64,000 nucleotides of DNA from Paramarasmius palmivorus. Its lineage: Eukaryota; Basidiomycota; Agaricomycetes; Agaricales; Marasmiaceae. The notes below the pieces were generated by a model that worked only from the letters and a program-made list of their open reading frames with translations, was not told the origin of the DNA and ran no database searches. A program made the translations under genes and the position numbers. How positions within the stretch are numbered: position 1 is the first letter of the stretch; every line of letters starts with the position of its first letter. This document shows, piece by piece, positions 10,483 to 21,855 of this stretch. The stretch covers positions 1 to 64,000 of the forward strand of contig JAYKXP010000133.1 in the NCBI GenBank assembly GCA_037176845.1. Reading direction: 5' to 3'.

Positions 10483-12276
10483 TTAACCTATGTGGGGAAT
10501 GAAAGTGGTCCACTGAACTGTTTGGTAGGCGCTCTGAGGAAGGTTTCGCAGCTCCATGAGAGCAAGAACCATCAACGTGACGCGAGCGGCGAAGTATGCG
10601 ACGGGTAGGAGTATGTCAAAAGTCACGAATACATTCCCCAGAAAATCCGTGTCTCCTCCGTAGTGCTCGATTACCTCTCCGATAATCCAAACGATAGCAG
10701 CAACAACGGCCAATGCGATAGGCAAAACAACGAGCCCACCAGCCGAAATACGCCACAGCAACTGTTCTGTATGTGTCGGAAATTGAAAATTCCATGGGAT
10801 GCAGTGGATAGCGCCAAAAAGTGTTGTGAGTCCATAAACAAGGATGTACAGGGTGATTGATTCATTTGCCAGCCCGGAAGAGTTGATGACGAATGCCATG
10901 AACTCGTCGTTGACATCTGCTATGATGAACGTAGTTGCCCAGATCAGGCGAAACACTGCCAGGAACGGGAGGCCGATCAGTTGCAGTAGTGTTTCCCAGT
11001 TCATATCCGGGGATCGTTCAGTTCTCCTTCAGAAGGGTCTTTGAGGAAGTTAAAAAGGACGACCATTAATTTCCCGATTTCAGTGAATGCGTCTCGGATC
11101 GAATTCCACAATCCCATAGCAAATCCCAAAATCTTCCCCATCCATCCCTTCGTACCAATCTTTTCACCATCCCCTATTTCTGCTATCACTTGTTGACGCC
11201 AATAGACACGTACGGGATGTCTAACTCGAAGTGGTTTGTTCCACCACAAAAAGTACGTGCCAAAGTTCAGCACTGCAAAGCCCACGGTGGTGACTTCGAG
11301 TTCAGTTATGGCTAACCCTTCTACTGATCGCGCGCCGACTTGGATAAGGAACCAGGCAGTTTGGACGACTGCAATGATCTTGGTGATGGAGTCACTGTGG
11401 CTAAGGTTGTCCATGATTTCGTCTTCTGTGATTTTGATGTGTCCGTTTTTGAGTAGGTATTCAAGGAGAAGTGAATCCTCATTCTGAAAAGATAGTCAGA
11501 GTCGGTACGAAATAAGTTACGGAAGGGTACTGACGAGATTTTCTGTATCTCCACTATTCTCTAGCCTATGAGTCGGGATCAAACTAGCTTGATCTGATTC
11601 TGCCGGCAATTCTTCTACGGTTTCTTCTGTCTGTTTTTCCTTTTCCTCGTTCTGTAGGCCAAACGTTGTTTGCATATGGTGTTGGAACTACAACTAAAAG
11701 GCACATACCTCGGCTTCCAGCTCTGCAATAGCCCCCCTCATCTTTTGGTGGTACTTATTTATTGTTTTCCGTATGTCCTTGTCAACCTTGTCATCATTGT
11801 TCCACAAGTACCCGCAAAATGTATCCCCATCGTAGAGAGCAAAACCTCCCATAGTCACCAGGAATCCATGGGCCATCCCCCATCCATACTCTGGACAAGA
11901 TTCAGCGTCTAAACATTCAACAGAGTCTAAATCTCTCACTCTTATATTCCTTCGCAATCTCTTTAGCTGAATACCGCTGTCTTATCGCCCACAATATAAT
12001 GAGTTCCGGCGTAAGCATCGCAATGGCCATGAGCGTGACATTACAAAACAACACCACTGCCCGATGCGCTTTGACATGTGGGACATTTGGATGGATAGCG
12101 ACCCATGTACAAATGAAGATGACTGACAGACAGTTCCACAGTATCTGTAATCCTGTCCTGCATCCACGTATATCGTCGCATTCGCCAGTAACTGGATCAA
12201 AAACCGTAGAGTTACCCGCTGAGGAGGTTGCGGTGTTTGAGAGGAGAGGTCTTGCGAGAGCGTAGAGGAGAAGCAT
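10483..12276 (-). pseudogene. Array copy A: multi-pass membrane protein, frameshifted
   Basis: Member of the multi-pass family of this window (see copy B). Exons 12276-11940, 11890-11709 and 11651-11535 have lengths 337, 182 and 117 nt, the first two identical to copy B, and splice in frame. The last exon, 11483-10483, is 1001 nt and not a multiple of three. The frame breaks near 11000, between FNFLKDPSEGELNDP and NWETLLQLIGLP, where copy D reads straight through. Both sides of the break are otherwise well conserved, including YFLWWNKPLRVRHPVRVYW and the C-terminal WTTFIPHIG. The break is a single indel, so the gene may be freshly inactivated, or the frameshift may be an assembly error. Confidence 0.8.
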
Positions 12277-12966
12277 CTCGTGGGGTCGCGATAGACATGG
12301 CTAGTGCAACTGATATATTTCAAGCATGCAAGACCGTGCGCATGTGTTGTGCATGCTTTGTGGATGGCATAGTATCGCATGGTCCTGCATCTTAACCATG
12401 ACAGACCCAATGCAGGAGTCATTGCAGCGAAGGGCCAAGTGGGGCATCTCAAAACACCGTTCGATGAAACTAAACATTCAGACTCCGTGGTGTAATGACA
12501 TACATAAAACATATGCACATTCAGAACGTGTATATTGCAATAATGCAGGACGAAGTCAGCGACGTCGTTCTCGTGCACCGTGGAACTGGGAAAGTCAACC
12601 CATTGAATAAAAAGAAAAGCTGGTGCACATTTTCCAGTCACCAACCACATTGCTAACACGCGTAGTTTTGGGATGCCCACTCACTTGATCGTTTGGCAAC
12701 AGCATGCCATTCTAGCTGTCAATCGTGAATGGATGCGCCAAAAGACCCGGCAAGAACCTCTCTCCATCGCTTCGTGATGACGACGGGAGAAAGGGGAAGG
12801 TATCGACTGAGCGAAGCTGGTGGAATCAATGAGCACCCACCGTCCTCTCGCCCTACGACGGCTCAGCTCATCTATCGAGTGTGAAGCACATTCAACGAAA
12901 ACATCATCAAAAGAAGTGACGCGATTCAAATGTGACAGGTACAAGGGGTTAGAACTACACGTATCG
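12277..12966. other. Promoter-side spacer of copy A
   Basis: No ORF with support. An AT-rich TATATTTC element sits about 30 bp above the start of copy A. Similar AT-rich elements precede the other array copies. Confidence 0.35.
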
Positions 12967-14209
12967 TTACCCTGACATGAAGGGTTCAGATGATGAACCC
13001 AACGTATTTACAACATACTCAACGTACCAATAACGACAACGTTCGATCACGAATCCACGGCATATGTCGATCACCTTATCACCATCTGCATCACCACGAG
13101 TTACACTCCAACAATCATGTCCAACAAACAGACCTTTGGTAATCAAACACGTTGAGCAATCGGATGGGTGGAAGCTTGAAGAACCACCCCATCTATAGAA
13201 GGCGGTGTTAGACCCGAAGAACCATCCCGCAAGGAAATATTCGAACAACTGAAAGGGCACATTGGAAAGTCCGAAAAGAGCGAAAGATACGCGGAGTCGA
13301 TTGGATCGCTACATGTCTGTATCGGCGAGTCTTTTGAAGGAGGTACCACCGCGAGTGTGTACCCCGCAGGAATGGCGTCTATACGACTGAAAAGCATGAT
13401 ACACCCAGTGTTTCATACCGATTTGATGTACGAGATCGACACGAGAGGATACAAGGCTTCTGCCACACCCTAGAAAACACTCATCAGCCTTTGCGACGAT
13501 ACGTGAACCGTATACGCACGTACCTTCAATATCGGATCCTTTGCCAGTCCGATAACTCAGAAGCCAACCAAAAGCATCTGTTGTACCAAACTGAAAACAC
13601 CAAAGAGTTGCAGTGATCCTTCGACAGCCATACGCGTGGTTCCTGATTCAACGTGTTGGAAGCCGTGACTGTGAAGACTCGTCCCTCGAGGTTGCTGATA
13701 TAGCGGTGATTGTGCCGATTTCCGCAGTGTTAGGTCAGGTTCCGGGAAAGCTGGACCAATCATCAAATGGTTAGTGAGGCATACGGTCTGCAAGGAGAGG
13801 AAGCATACAGAGTATCTTGTTAACCAAGCAAGGTTGAGACGCCGAGTCGAATGCTCACGTAGAGTATCAGGTTAGGGTGATGGATATCTTCGCTACGAGG
13901 CTGTATCGATAGGATAAAGGTTGAGGTATGCTCTACAACTTTATGCGTCAAGACAACGAACATAGTCACAGTATACGAGGCTGCTCGTGGAGTAACAGCG
14001 CAGATATTGATGAAAGGGTATACTGATTGTGCTTCACAGAAGGTCCAAGTTCGATCTACGGTACCAAAGGAAGATTCAGCATCGGTTTCCAATGATAGGA
14101 AATCCTGCTCATACCTGGATGGTGCTCTCGATGTTACTGCGCCAACGGTAAGGCGGAACTTCGTTTCCGCCGAGCGATCAAGAGCGCAGACAAGACGAAA
14201 TTCAACCAT
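12967..14209 (-). pseudogene. Array partner d1: DUF6534-like membrane protein, decayed
   Basis: Scrambled frames keep DUF6534-like landmarks found intact at 37737-38960. Near 13860-13890, EDIHHPNLILYVSIRLGVS matches EAIHHPGLLYAVGVRLGVS. Near 13600-13680, ASNTLNQEPRVWLSKDHCNS matches PSNTLHQISGVCLSKLYSNS. The preceding TAEIGTIT matches TSETGTMT. No continuous reading frame links them. The lower part (about 13140-13260) contains a different repeated element, reading FEYFLAGWFFG on the minus strand, that recurs at 29890-29960 and 31490-31560. Confidence 0.6.
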
Positions 14210-15990
14210 GTGAACGTGAGTGGTGGTGAAGACTTGCCACTATACAGAGCACGGAGGATCGGTTGTTGTCAGTACGCATCTCGAATCCTTGTGTAGCTGC
14301 GGAGACTGAACGGCGGCAGCACAGGTGTTAAAGAGGAATGGATGTATTGCGAAGGAATGGCAAGGGATGTCGAAAATAACGCTGGTGAAGTTGCTGGAAA
14401 ATACCGGCTAGTAGAAGAGTGAGGCAGGTGGAGGAAGGGATATCGAGTATCGACGATCGTCGGCTATTGAAGTGTGGGAGAAGGATACCTGCGTTAGAAA
14501 AAACCGGAATCGTAAGCGGTAGATGGTCACCAACAGAGACGTGTCACATTCAGGATGAGTGAAGTTGGCCGGTACGTATGTAGGAGAGAGGAGGACGAGT
14601 GACTATGGATGGCAGGCAGTCCTTGGTGTACTGGCGACGGGAAAAGACGATTGAGATTGAGAGCCGCAGAGGACAGTATTCTTTTTCGGAGGAGCAGATG
14701 ATCGATCTCTTTCTTCTTCGTGACGAGTGGGCGAAATGAACCCTTTGCATGCTCTAGAGAGCTGTCAGTCTATGAGGTCGTATGACAACTCTGACACGTA
14801 CTCCCTGGTTAAAACACGTCGAGACAGACCCAGAAAATGGCCTTTCTCTTGCCTAGCTTTACCTGTATGCCTTCTTTGCCATAGGATCTCCTCGCTAGCG
14901 CATTGAAGAGTCGGGAGCAGAAGAATGTCGTGGGTTGGTATTCGGTGAAACAAAAAACTTCGAGATGGAGCGGAGTGTTGATGGTATTTTTTTGGGGGAC
15001 AGAGTGCGGGGAAAATGGTCTCGAAAGGATAGTCGGGGACAGTTGGGGAGAGAACATCGATAAAAAAAAAAGGTCGGGAGAAGCTTGATTTGTCAGCGAC
15101 CGTGACGGCGGTCAAGACGCTGGTGACGTCAGCCACTCTTCCAACTTTCTTCTCGTCAACGCCTCACCTCTAGATCTGACGTCTACTTCGCTGATTCAGA
15201 CCATCACCTCGTTCCACACGCCCCTGGGACCTGAGGTATCTACAAGGCTCGAAAGACTCAAGTCGACACTCAATCAACACTCCACGTCGGCGCTAGAGTC
15301 TAATGTTGAAACGTTGATACTTTACACTCCGGGTTGGCATTTCTAATCATCACACAGTCCTCTAGTCCCCCTACAATTCTCTGCAAGTGCTGGAACATTG
15401 GTTCCTCACATCCTTGGTAACTCCCTGTCATTTTAACGCGGGATAAAAGCTCATCTTTCCCTTTAAGACCAATTTAAGACAGTATCAACCAATTACTATG
15501 CCATCCTATTCCGCATTTCTTTTACTGAATCAGCATCTCCGAGTCCAACCTGGAAAACCCCCACGATCAGCATCTCTATCAAAAGTAAAATGACCGTTCC
15601 GGGCATTATACTCTACCAATCCCTCGCGACATGACAGTAGAAGTGTCTATCTACCTCTATCTGCATTCAATCTGTTTCTTTGCATCTTCAGCGATCGCTC
15701 TTTAAGACGAAGACTTCATATCGCTCTGTCATTTATCCTGATCTTCCCTTCCCTTTCCCGAGTTTAGTCGTGCGGAGAAATGGCTGATGCTCTGTTCTCA
15801 CTAAGCCACCCGACGTGAGCCCTAAATACAGTTTATAGGCGATGTCAGGATATAGGATTATACCAAAGCTATACACGAGACCCCAAAATTTGACGGAGAC
15901 AACACTAGCTGAATATGGGATCGTGGTGACACATCGAAAACAAGAACAGTTCATAGGTACAGTATATAATGGAATCGGCAAAAGGGATCT
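14210..15990. other. Spacer between unit A and copy B, with duplicated flank
   Basis: No gene recognised. A 123-aa minus ORF at 14765-15136 has low-complexity composition and no homologue that I know. The stretch 15088-15310 repeats 9278-9690 (see that entry). The last 250 bases are the 3' end region of copy B. Confidence 0.4.
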
Positions 15991-17743
15991 TTAACCAATA
16001 TGAGGAATAAAGGTGGTCCATTGAACAGTTTGGTATGCACTCGGAGGAAGGTGCTGTAGTTCCATAAGGGCGAGGACCATGAGGGTGACTCGGGCAACAA
16101 AGTATGCCATAGAGAGGAGATAACTGTCAAGGATATCTGATAATCCCTGTAAATAGAAGTGGCCTTTTTCCAAGGCCCAAAACTCGATGAAAATAACAAC
16201 ACCTATTGCACTAGGCAAAACGACAAGTCCTCCAGCCGAAATGCGCCATAGCAGTTGTTCTGTATGTGTCGGAAATTCAAAATTCCATGGGATACAGTGG
16301 ATGGTGCCAAAAAAAGTTGTGAGCCCATGAACGAGGATGTACAGCGTAAATGGCTCATTTTCCAACATAGAGCTGTTGATAATCGATGCCATGTATTTGC
16401 TATCGTCGTCCGTGAGGATCCGTATATATGCCATAATCAACCGGACGACCACCAGGAACGGAAGGAGTAGTGCGGATATAGGGGTTTGCCAATTTAGCTC
16501 TTCATTGTTAATGCCTTGGCCATAAAGAAAGTTCAAGCTTGCGACCATTGATTTTCCAAACTTGATGAACGTGTCGCGGATTGAATGCCAGACTCCCATG
16601 ACGAACCCCCAGACACCGGCCTTCCACCGTTGCGCGCCACTCTTTTTCTCGAAAACCTTTTCTACTATCACCTGTTGCCGCCAGAACACTCGCACAGGAT
16701 GCCTAACCCGAAGTGGTTTATTCCACCACAAAAAGTAGGTGCCGAAATTTAGCACTGCAAAACCCACGGTGACGACCTCCAGTTCGGTGATAGCTAATCC
16801 TTCCGTTGCACGAGCTCCGACTTGGAGAAGAAACCACGCAGTCTGGATAACTGCCAAAAGCTTTGTGATGGAATCACTGTGGCTGAGATTATCCATGATT
16901 TCGTCCTTTGTGACTCTGATGTGCCCATTTTGGAGTAAATATCCCAACATGAGATACGGACTGTCGTCCTCATAATAGGATTAGGTTGAGGTATAGGTTG
17001 CGACTCGAAATATTTCTTACTGCTTCGGTGTGACCCTCTGATTCTGATCTTGTGATTAAATGCATCTTGTCTACGTCCGGCGTGGTATCTCCAGCCTCCT
17101 TTTCTCCATGTTTCAATTCTTCAATCTGTCGATTGACTCTAAGTTGTGCATATAATATCAGCCAAAAAGTACGTACTTCGTTATCCAGCTCTGCAGTAGC
17201 TACTCGACTTGCTTGATGGTACTCATGAATTATCTCTCGCATTCTCCCGTGTACACCATTTTGGTTATGCCATAAATAGCACTGAAATTCCTCGCCATCG
17301 TAGAGAGCAAAGCCTCCCATAATTAGTAGAAATCCATGTGCCGTTCCCCATCCATACTCTATATGAGTTTCAGCCACTATTTGTTCCAAAGATATAGATT
17401 TCTCACTCTTGTACTTCTCCGCGATTGCTTTTGCTGAATATCGCTGCCTTATTGCCCACAGTATTATGAGTTCTGGCGCAAGCATCGCAATAACCATGAG
17501 CAGGCCGTTACATATTTGCACCACGGCAGGATGTGCTTTGACGTGCGGAACATTTGGATGAATGGCGACCCATGTACAAATGAAGATGACCGAGAGGCAA
17601 TTCCACAAAATCTGAGGTGCTGTCCTGCATCCGTGGATATCATCACATTCACCAGTGACGGGATCAAAGACTGTGGAATTGACCGTTGAAGAGGGCGCTG
17701 AATGCGAGAGTATGGGGCGTGCAAGGGCGTAGAGGAGGAACAT
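15991..17743 (-). CDS. Array copy B: multi-pass membrane protein, 533 aa
   Basis: Exons 17743-17407, 17358-17177, 17125-17021 and 16968-15991 total 1602 nt with no stop. The start was chosen at MFLLYALARP because every copy begins with this motif, although the frame is open upstream to 17791. Family landmarks: ILWNCLSVIFICTWVAIHPN (first membrane segment), a second segment ending in APELIILWAIRQR, YGWGTAHGFLLIMGGFALYD, then in the long last exon a charged linker, DEIMDNLSHSDS, AWFLLQVGARATEGLAITEL, YFLWWNKPLRVRHPVRVFW, ITLYI/FTLYILVHGLTT, IHCIPWNFEFPTHTEQLLWR, ARVTLMVLALMEL and the C-terminal WTTFIPHIG. I count about seven to eight membrane segments. This uncharacterised family is widespread in agaricomycetes and often appears next to other copies. 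No function is known to me. Confidence 0.85.
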
Positions 17744-19605
17744 CTCGAAGAGCAGCAACAGTGGGAGCCTGGGTAAGGTAGTATATTTCAAGTATTCAAG
17801 ATTGCTACACCTGTTCCGAGGGTATCGTGCGATATTAATCCCATTTCTTGACAGATTACATGCAGCGGTTACTGCGGCTTAACCAGAGTAGCAGGAAAGA
17901 AACTGGACACCATTCGAACTAATAACAGAACCATCATTGGGACCGATCCAGCGCCGGCGTGTCATTCGACCTGTCGAAAATGTGATATCAAGTTATGTAC
18001 ACCGGAAGAATGCAAGGCAAGATCAGCTTCTCTCCATTCAATTGATAAGGAGAAGGAAAGATGTGGAACGCCAGAGGGAATTGAATACGCGCAACGAGCG
18101 CCCATGATGATGGAGCACCGAGTTGCTGCTCTCACAGGGAAATGCTTGGGAATCACGTGTGATAAGCATGAAGAACTCTGTGAAATTGAATGCGCGAATA
18201 TGGAAAGAGAACTGGTGAATGTAAAGGTTGTAGATACGAGTTGGGACTATACTCGGCATCCTAGTCCTGATATCAAGTGACATCTATGAAAGAAATCAGC
18301 TTGGGAACAAACTCTGATATTAATGATGTTATCTCGAGGCTTGTACTGAGTAGTAACGCCCAATGTTTCATAGTGGAATTGCATCCTTTCGGCAGGATGA
18401 ACACCAGAGTACAAAGGCCTTCTTCTTGTTCCAGAAATCATAATCGATTCAAACTGTGATAGTCACAACGAGTCAGAGATCCACATCCAGTACACACACA
18501 ATATCCCTGATATCTTGACATGAAGCAAGCTGAGGAACACAACTCGGACTCAGCACAAATAACGTACCAAGAACCATAGCCCTACAAAGGTGGAAACACG
18601 ACGAGCGTCCCCCTTATTATAGCCTGATATCACCCCGTGAACTCCACGCCAACAAACTACACAGCGCTCGAACACGTTGAAGGAAGCGCCTAACAGGTCA
18701 GAAGAATATTTTAGGAGCCAAGGGTCGTGCTATGCTTCGAAAAGCAGCGAATCAGCGCCATGGAATGTTCCGCCATGAGATGCTCGAAGAAACGAGTAAA
18801 GGTGCCTAGGTTTCCCCAATTAGGTGATACCGAAGCAAGGTATGCACAAGTGCAATCTCTTGTGCCGCATGTAAACATGTATGAATCCGTAAAGGATGCA
18901 TCTGGGGAGACATTCATAATCTTACTATATGATGACACCCAATGCTTTATGGCGGTTCTATATCTTCTCAGCGGATGAACATGGGGGGATAGAGTGCCCA
19001 ACCAAACGATCATTAGCCTGTGCGATAATATCTAAAAGGTTATATGCGTACCTCCAAATTTGGAGGTGCCAATTCTAGTAGTGACTTCAGCCCGAATACC
19101 TTCTCCTTGTCCTTCGTCAATCCGACAACCCAGAACCCACCCATATGCCTTGTCGTTGCTGTGTGGCCGCGAAGATCCTGACGTATTCCAATCACCTGTA
19201 CCACTTACACCCCGAGCCACTCCGAGTCTATTTCAATCACAAAGCTTCGTCCTTGCACTTCAGGACTCTAAGTAATGTTTCTGTCAGATGATGTCAGCCT
19301 GCTGCATTTGTCAACTTTTGAATCCACCGCTTTCACACATTCTCGAGCAAACATCCCAAATACATTATCTGGTGTCACCGACAAAAATACGTAGCATGCT
19401 ATCAAATCAAGCAGAAGTCCCAACGCTATCGCTTCACTACTTGAGCCCAAACGCTAGACATGGTATCGATCACAACTTCAAACTTGTCTTCGCTTATAAT
19501 GCCCCTCCTCATCTTTTTCTTCATAAATTCCTGCAATGTTTCATTATTCATATTTTCCTTTGCGAGCTGTATATCTTGACTCGGATGTGGGTTCCCTGAT
19601 TCTTC
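17744..19605 (-). other. Array partner block d2, heavily decayed
   Basis: No intact ORF. The part 19050-19140 (GTTGTCGGATTGACGAAGGA on the minus strand, ending GGAGGTACG) matches 13540-13580 in block d1 and 24900-24990 in block d3. The CATTAGCCTGTGCGATAATA stretch near 19013 matches CATCAGCCTTTGCGACGATA near 13483. The position fits that of a DUF6534 partner, and the shared segments link it to d1 and d3, but I cannot see the DUF6534 landmarks themselves here. Confidence 0.45.
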
Positions 19606-21231
19606 CTAAATATCTAAGGTGAGCTCTCTGAGGCGACTGGAAAAGGCTTGACTTACTATTTCGTCATATAGATCATTACCTGGTATCCGTGCCAACACAA
19701 AATGGACCTTGGAATCTCCAAGCTCTGAGGTAATCAGCTCTACACTGGTATTTATCATCTTCTGCACAATCCTATCCATAGCGTCAACTGCCTTTTCACG
19801 TGCACCGGGATGTACCTCTGCCCATAAATCATCCCAAATAGCCCAAATCTCGCACCACATGCGATCCCTAGCCTCTTTATGTTTCATACTTCCTTGTGTC
19901 TCCTTCACTATTGCCTTGGCGGACTCCAGCGCTCCATCTCGTGCTACATTCCAAGTCATGTCGAACACCGTTTCGTAATGCTTCCGCACACATTTGCGTC
20001 CATGTTCTGCTACATCCCTCGCAATCTCCTCCGGACTTTTGTCAGGCTGCTTCTCGAGGTCCTCAAAATCATGATGCCAGCGTTTCCACCAATCTACCCA
20101 TTCCGTACAGTCAACGACATCTTTTGCTGCTTTCAGTGCTCCATTTAATGAAGCATTCCAAACAGCATGAAACTGCGCGGCCCTTTTGCCCAAGAAAGCG
20201 AACTTGAGGCTCGGGTCTACGACTCCCTTCGCAAACTCGGACGGATCGATATCCCCCAATCCCCCAGAGATGGCGCTAAAGATTGCGCCCTTTTCTCTGT
20301 GTATCATCTCTGTCCGTATAGCCGGTACAAGAATTACAGATAGACGATTAAGCCAGAGGTGCCCGTCAACCAGTACCGGTGTATTGTGATGCACGAGGGC
20401 GTTTCTACACAGGTCAACTATTGTTTTCTTAAGCATCTCCGAAATCTGAGCCTCCAATCGCTTCCGTAGACCGAAATGGAGGCGAGCCTTGAACATCTGT
20501 TTCCAGGAGAAACGGAGTACATCGATGGGTAATGCCCATCCCGTTCGCGCCAAGATGTGCATACCTTGATGTATAGAAGGCCCTGCCTTCTTACGGAACA
20601 CGGTCAATGCGTCGATAACGAATTCCAAAAGGATTTCGACGATTTCATCGACGATGAACTCTGCGAGTCGTGGTATACATGATGCGGCTCGCTCTGAGAT
20701 TGGATCATGAGCAGGTACCTCATATGGCAAATACGAGCGGGAGGCGACCATCAATATCGTCCAAGAGAAGAAAAAACAGTTATGCTCAAAGAAGGTATAC
20801 TTGCAAGCTGATTTGTCGATGGAAATCGCGTTGCAAGCAGACAACACAACTTCGATATCAACTTGTCCTTCCAGAAAAAGCCCGATCTCGTGCTTAGTTG
20901 TTTTGTGTATGTGATCCAAGGCTGTTTGGTCGAGGTCATGGAGAAGTTCATCTTTTGTTGGCACTGCCGTATTGACCAGCACCTCAACAGCACGTTGATC
21001 TGGTCTTCGGTCAAGTCGATGAACGGATCTGTCGCGCATATACAGCAGAACAAAACGATGACATGGTAGACCAACGACCGTTTCCTTCCTGATTTGCAGC
21101 GTGTCTATCGCAATGGCATCCGGGGACCTTGCGGCGCGATCTCTGTACCACCTGAAAATTTCGCCATCTTCCCATTCGGAGGTTATGCGAAGAGGTGCAT
21201 TTTCTTCGGATTTGATGTCCGGAAACCCCAT
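19606..21231 (-). CDS. Large protein with conserved H and HNC motif (possible papain-like/LRAT-like fold), about 541 aa
   Basis: A single open frame of 541 codons. The N-terminus (PLRITSEWEDGEIFRWYRDR, SPDAIAIDTLQIR) belongs to an agaricomycete family I have seen as hypothetical proteins. GLPCHRFVLLYMRDRSVHRL supplies a histidine in a beta-strand-like context, and YTFFEHNCFFFSW supplies an Asn-Cys pair downstream. The order His then NC resembles circularly permuted NlpC/P60 folds such as LRAT and PPPDE proteins, so a thiol hydrolase or acyltransferase is possible; that is inference. The C-terminal 300 residues are helical and Trp-rich, with repeats reading AxWNASLNGALKAAKD and TWNVARDGALESAKA. 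An alternative 3' end is possible: GTAAGT at 19656 down to AG near 19614 would replace the last residues. It is the only single-copy gene inside the tandem array and shows no damage. Confidence 0.75.
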   Translation of the reverse strand: MGFPDIKSEENAPLRITSEWEDGEIFRWYRDRAARSPDAIAIDTLQIRKETVVGLPCHRFVLLYMRDRSVHRLDRRPDQRAVEVLVNTAVPTKDELLHDLDQTALDHIHKTTKHEIGLFLEGQVDIEVVLSACNAISIDKSACKYTFFEHNCFFFSWTILMVASRSYLPYEVPAHDPISERAASCIPRLAEFIVDEIVEILLEFVIDALTVFRKKAGPSIHQGMHILARTGWALPIDVLRFSWKQMFKARLHFGLRKRLEAQISEMLKKTIVDLCRNALVHHNTPVLVDGHLWLNRLSVILVPAIRTEMIHREKGAIFSAISGGLGDIDPSEFAKGVVDPSLKFAFLGKRAAQFHAVWNASLNGALKAAKDVVDCTEWVDWWKRWHHDFEDLEKQPDKSPEEIARDVAEHGRKCVRKHYETVFDMTWNVARDGALESAKAIVKETQGSMKHKEARDRMWCEIWAIWDDLWAEVHPGAREKAVDAMDRIVQKMINTSVELITSELGDSKVHFVLARIPGNDLYDEIVSQAFSSRLRELTLDI

Positions 21232-21855
21232 GTCCTTGCAATGAAAACGAAAAGCGGGAGCTTAGACAGGGACGTTTGTGGAGAATGAGCGATTTACCTG
21301 GAGAAATCCGAGAATAACAAAGCAACGGAAGATTGAAAACTCTTTGAGATTCAAGTGGTCGTTGATAGTGATTTCAGTAGCCCTGTACTATATCTTCGAG
21401 TCGTTATAAGTCCCTTCGAAGTCACCTCGTGTTGGGCTTGCCATGAAAAGCGCATGTGAACTGACGCAACGTTATTGCATCAGTCCGAGTCATACAGTCG
21501 CTGAATTCAATCACATCCAAATCGATCTAAGTGTGCGCCGAGAACGCAATCGCTGCATATAGAAATAAGAATGGGCGTCCATCGATGTACTGAAACACAA
21601 AGTCCTTGCTGAAAACTCGTGTAATGTTGTAGGGATATAAGAGGGGTTCTGATCGTGATCTGAACATGACTGAGTTCGGCGTACTCACATGAATGGAGAA
21701 CTCCACAATCGCCCCAACACGATAGTTTGGAATCAAGAGCTGCGTAAATTATTCGATCCATACATTCTTATAACGTGTAATTGATACATGCATAGACAAG
21801 GTATGAAGAGATGTAGATATTTAGACTATACTAAGTAGCATTACGAACCGTTGAC
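21232..21855. other. Spacer between the HNC gene and copy C
   Basis: Promoter region of the HNC gene plus the 3' region of copy C. Short minus ORFs at 21507-21761 have no recognisable content. Confidence 0.35.

Noticed and set aside
14765..15136. 123-aa minus ORF downstream of the array unit
   Set aside because: Low-complexity composition, overlapping alternative frames, no family features. Part of it lies in the duplicated flank, which is non-coding in the other copy.
17359..17406. Copy B read as one 273-aa exon without introns
   Set aside because: The frame is open by chance because the first intron has a length divisible by three. The other copies have an intron at the same codon, and removing it restores K-YGW as in the family.
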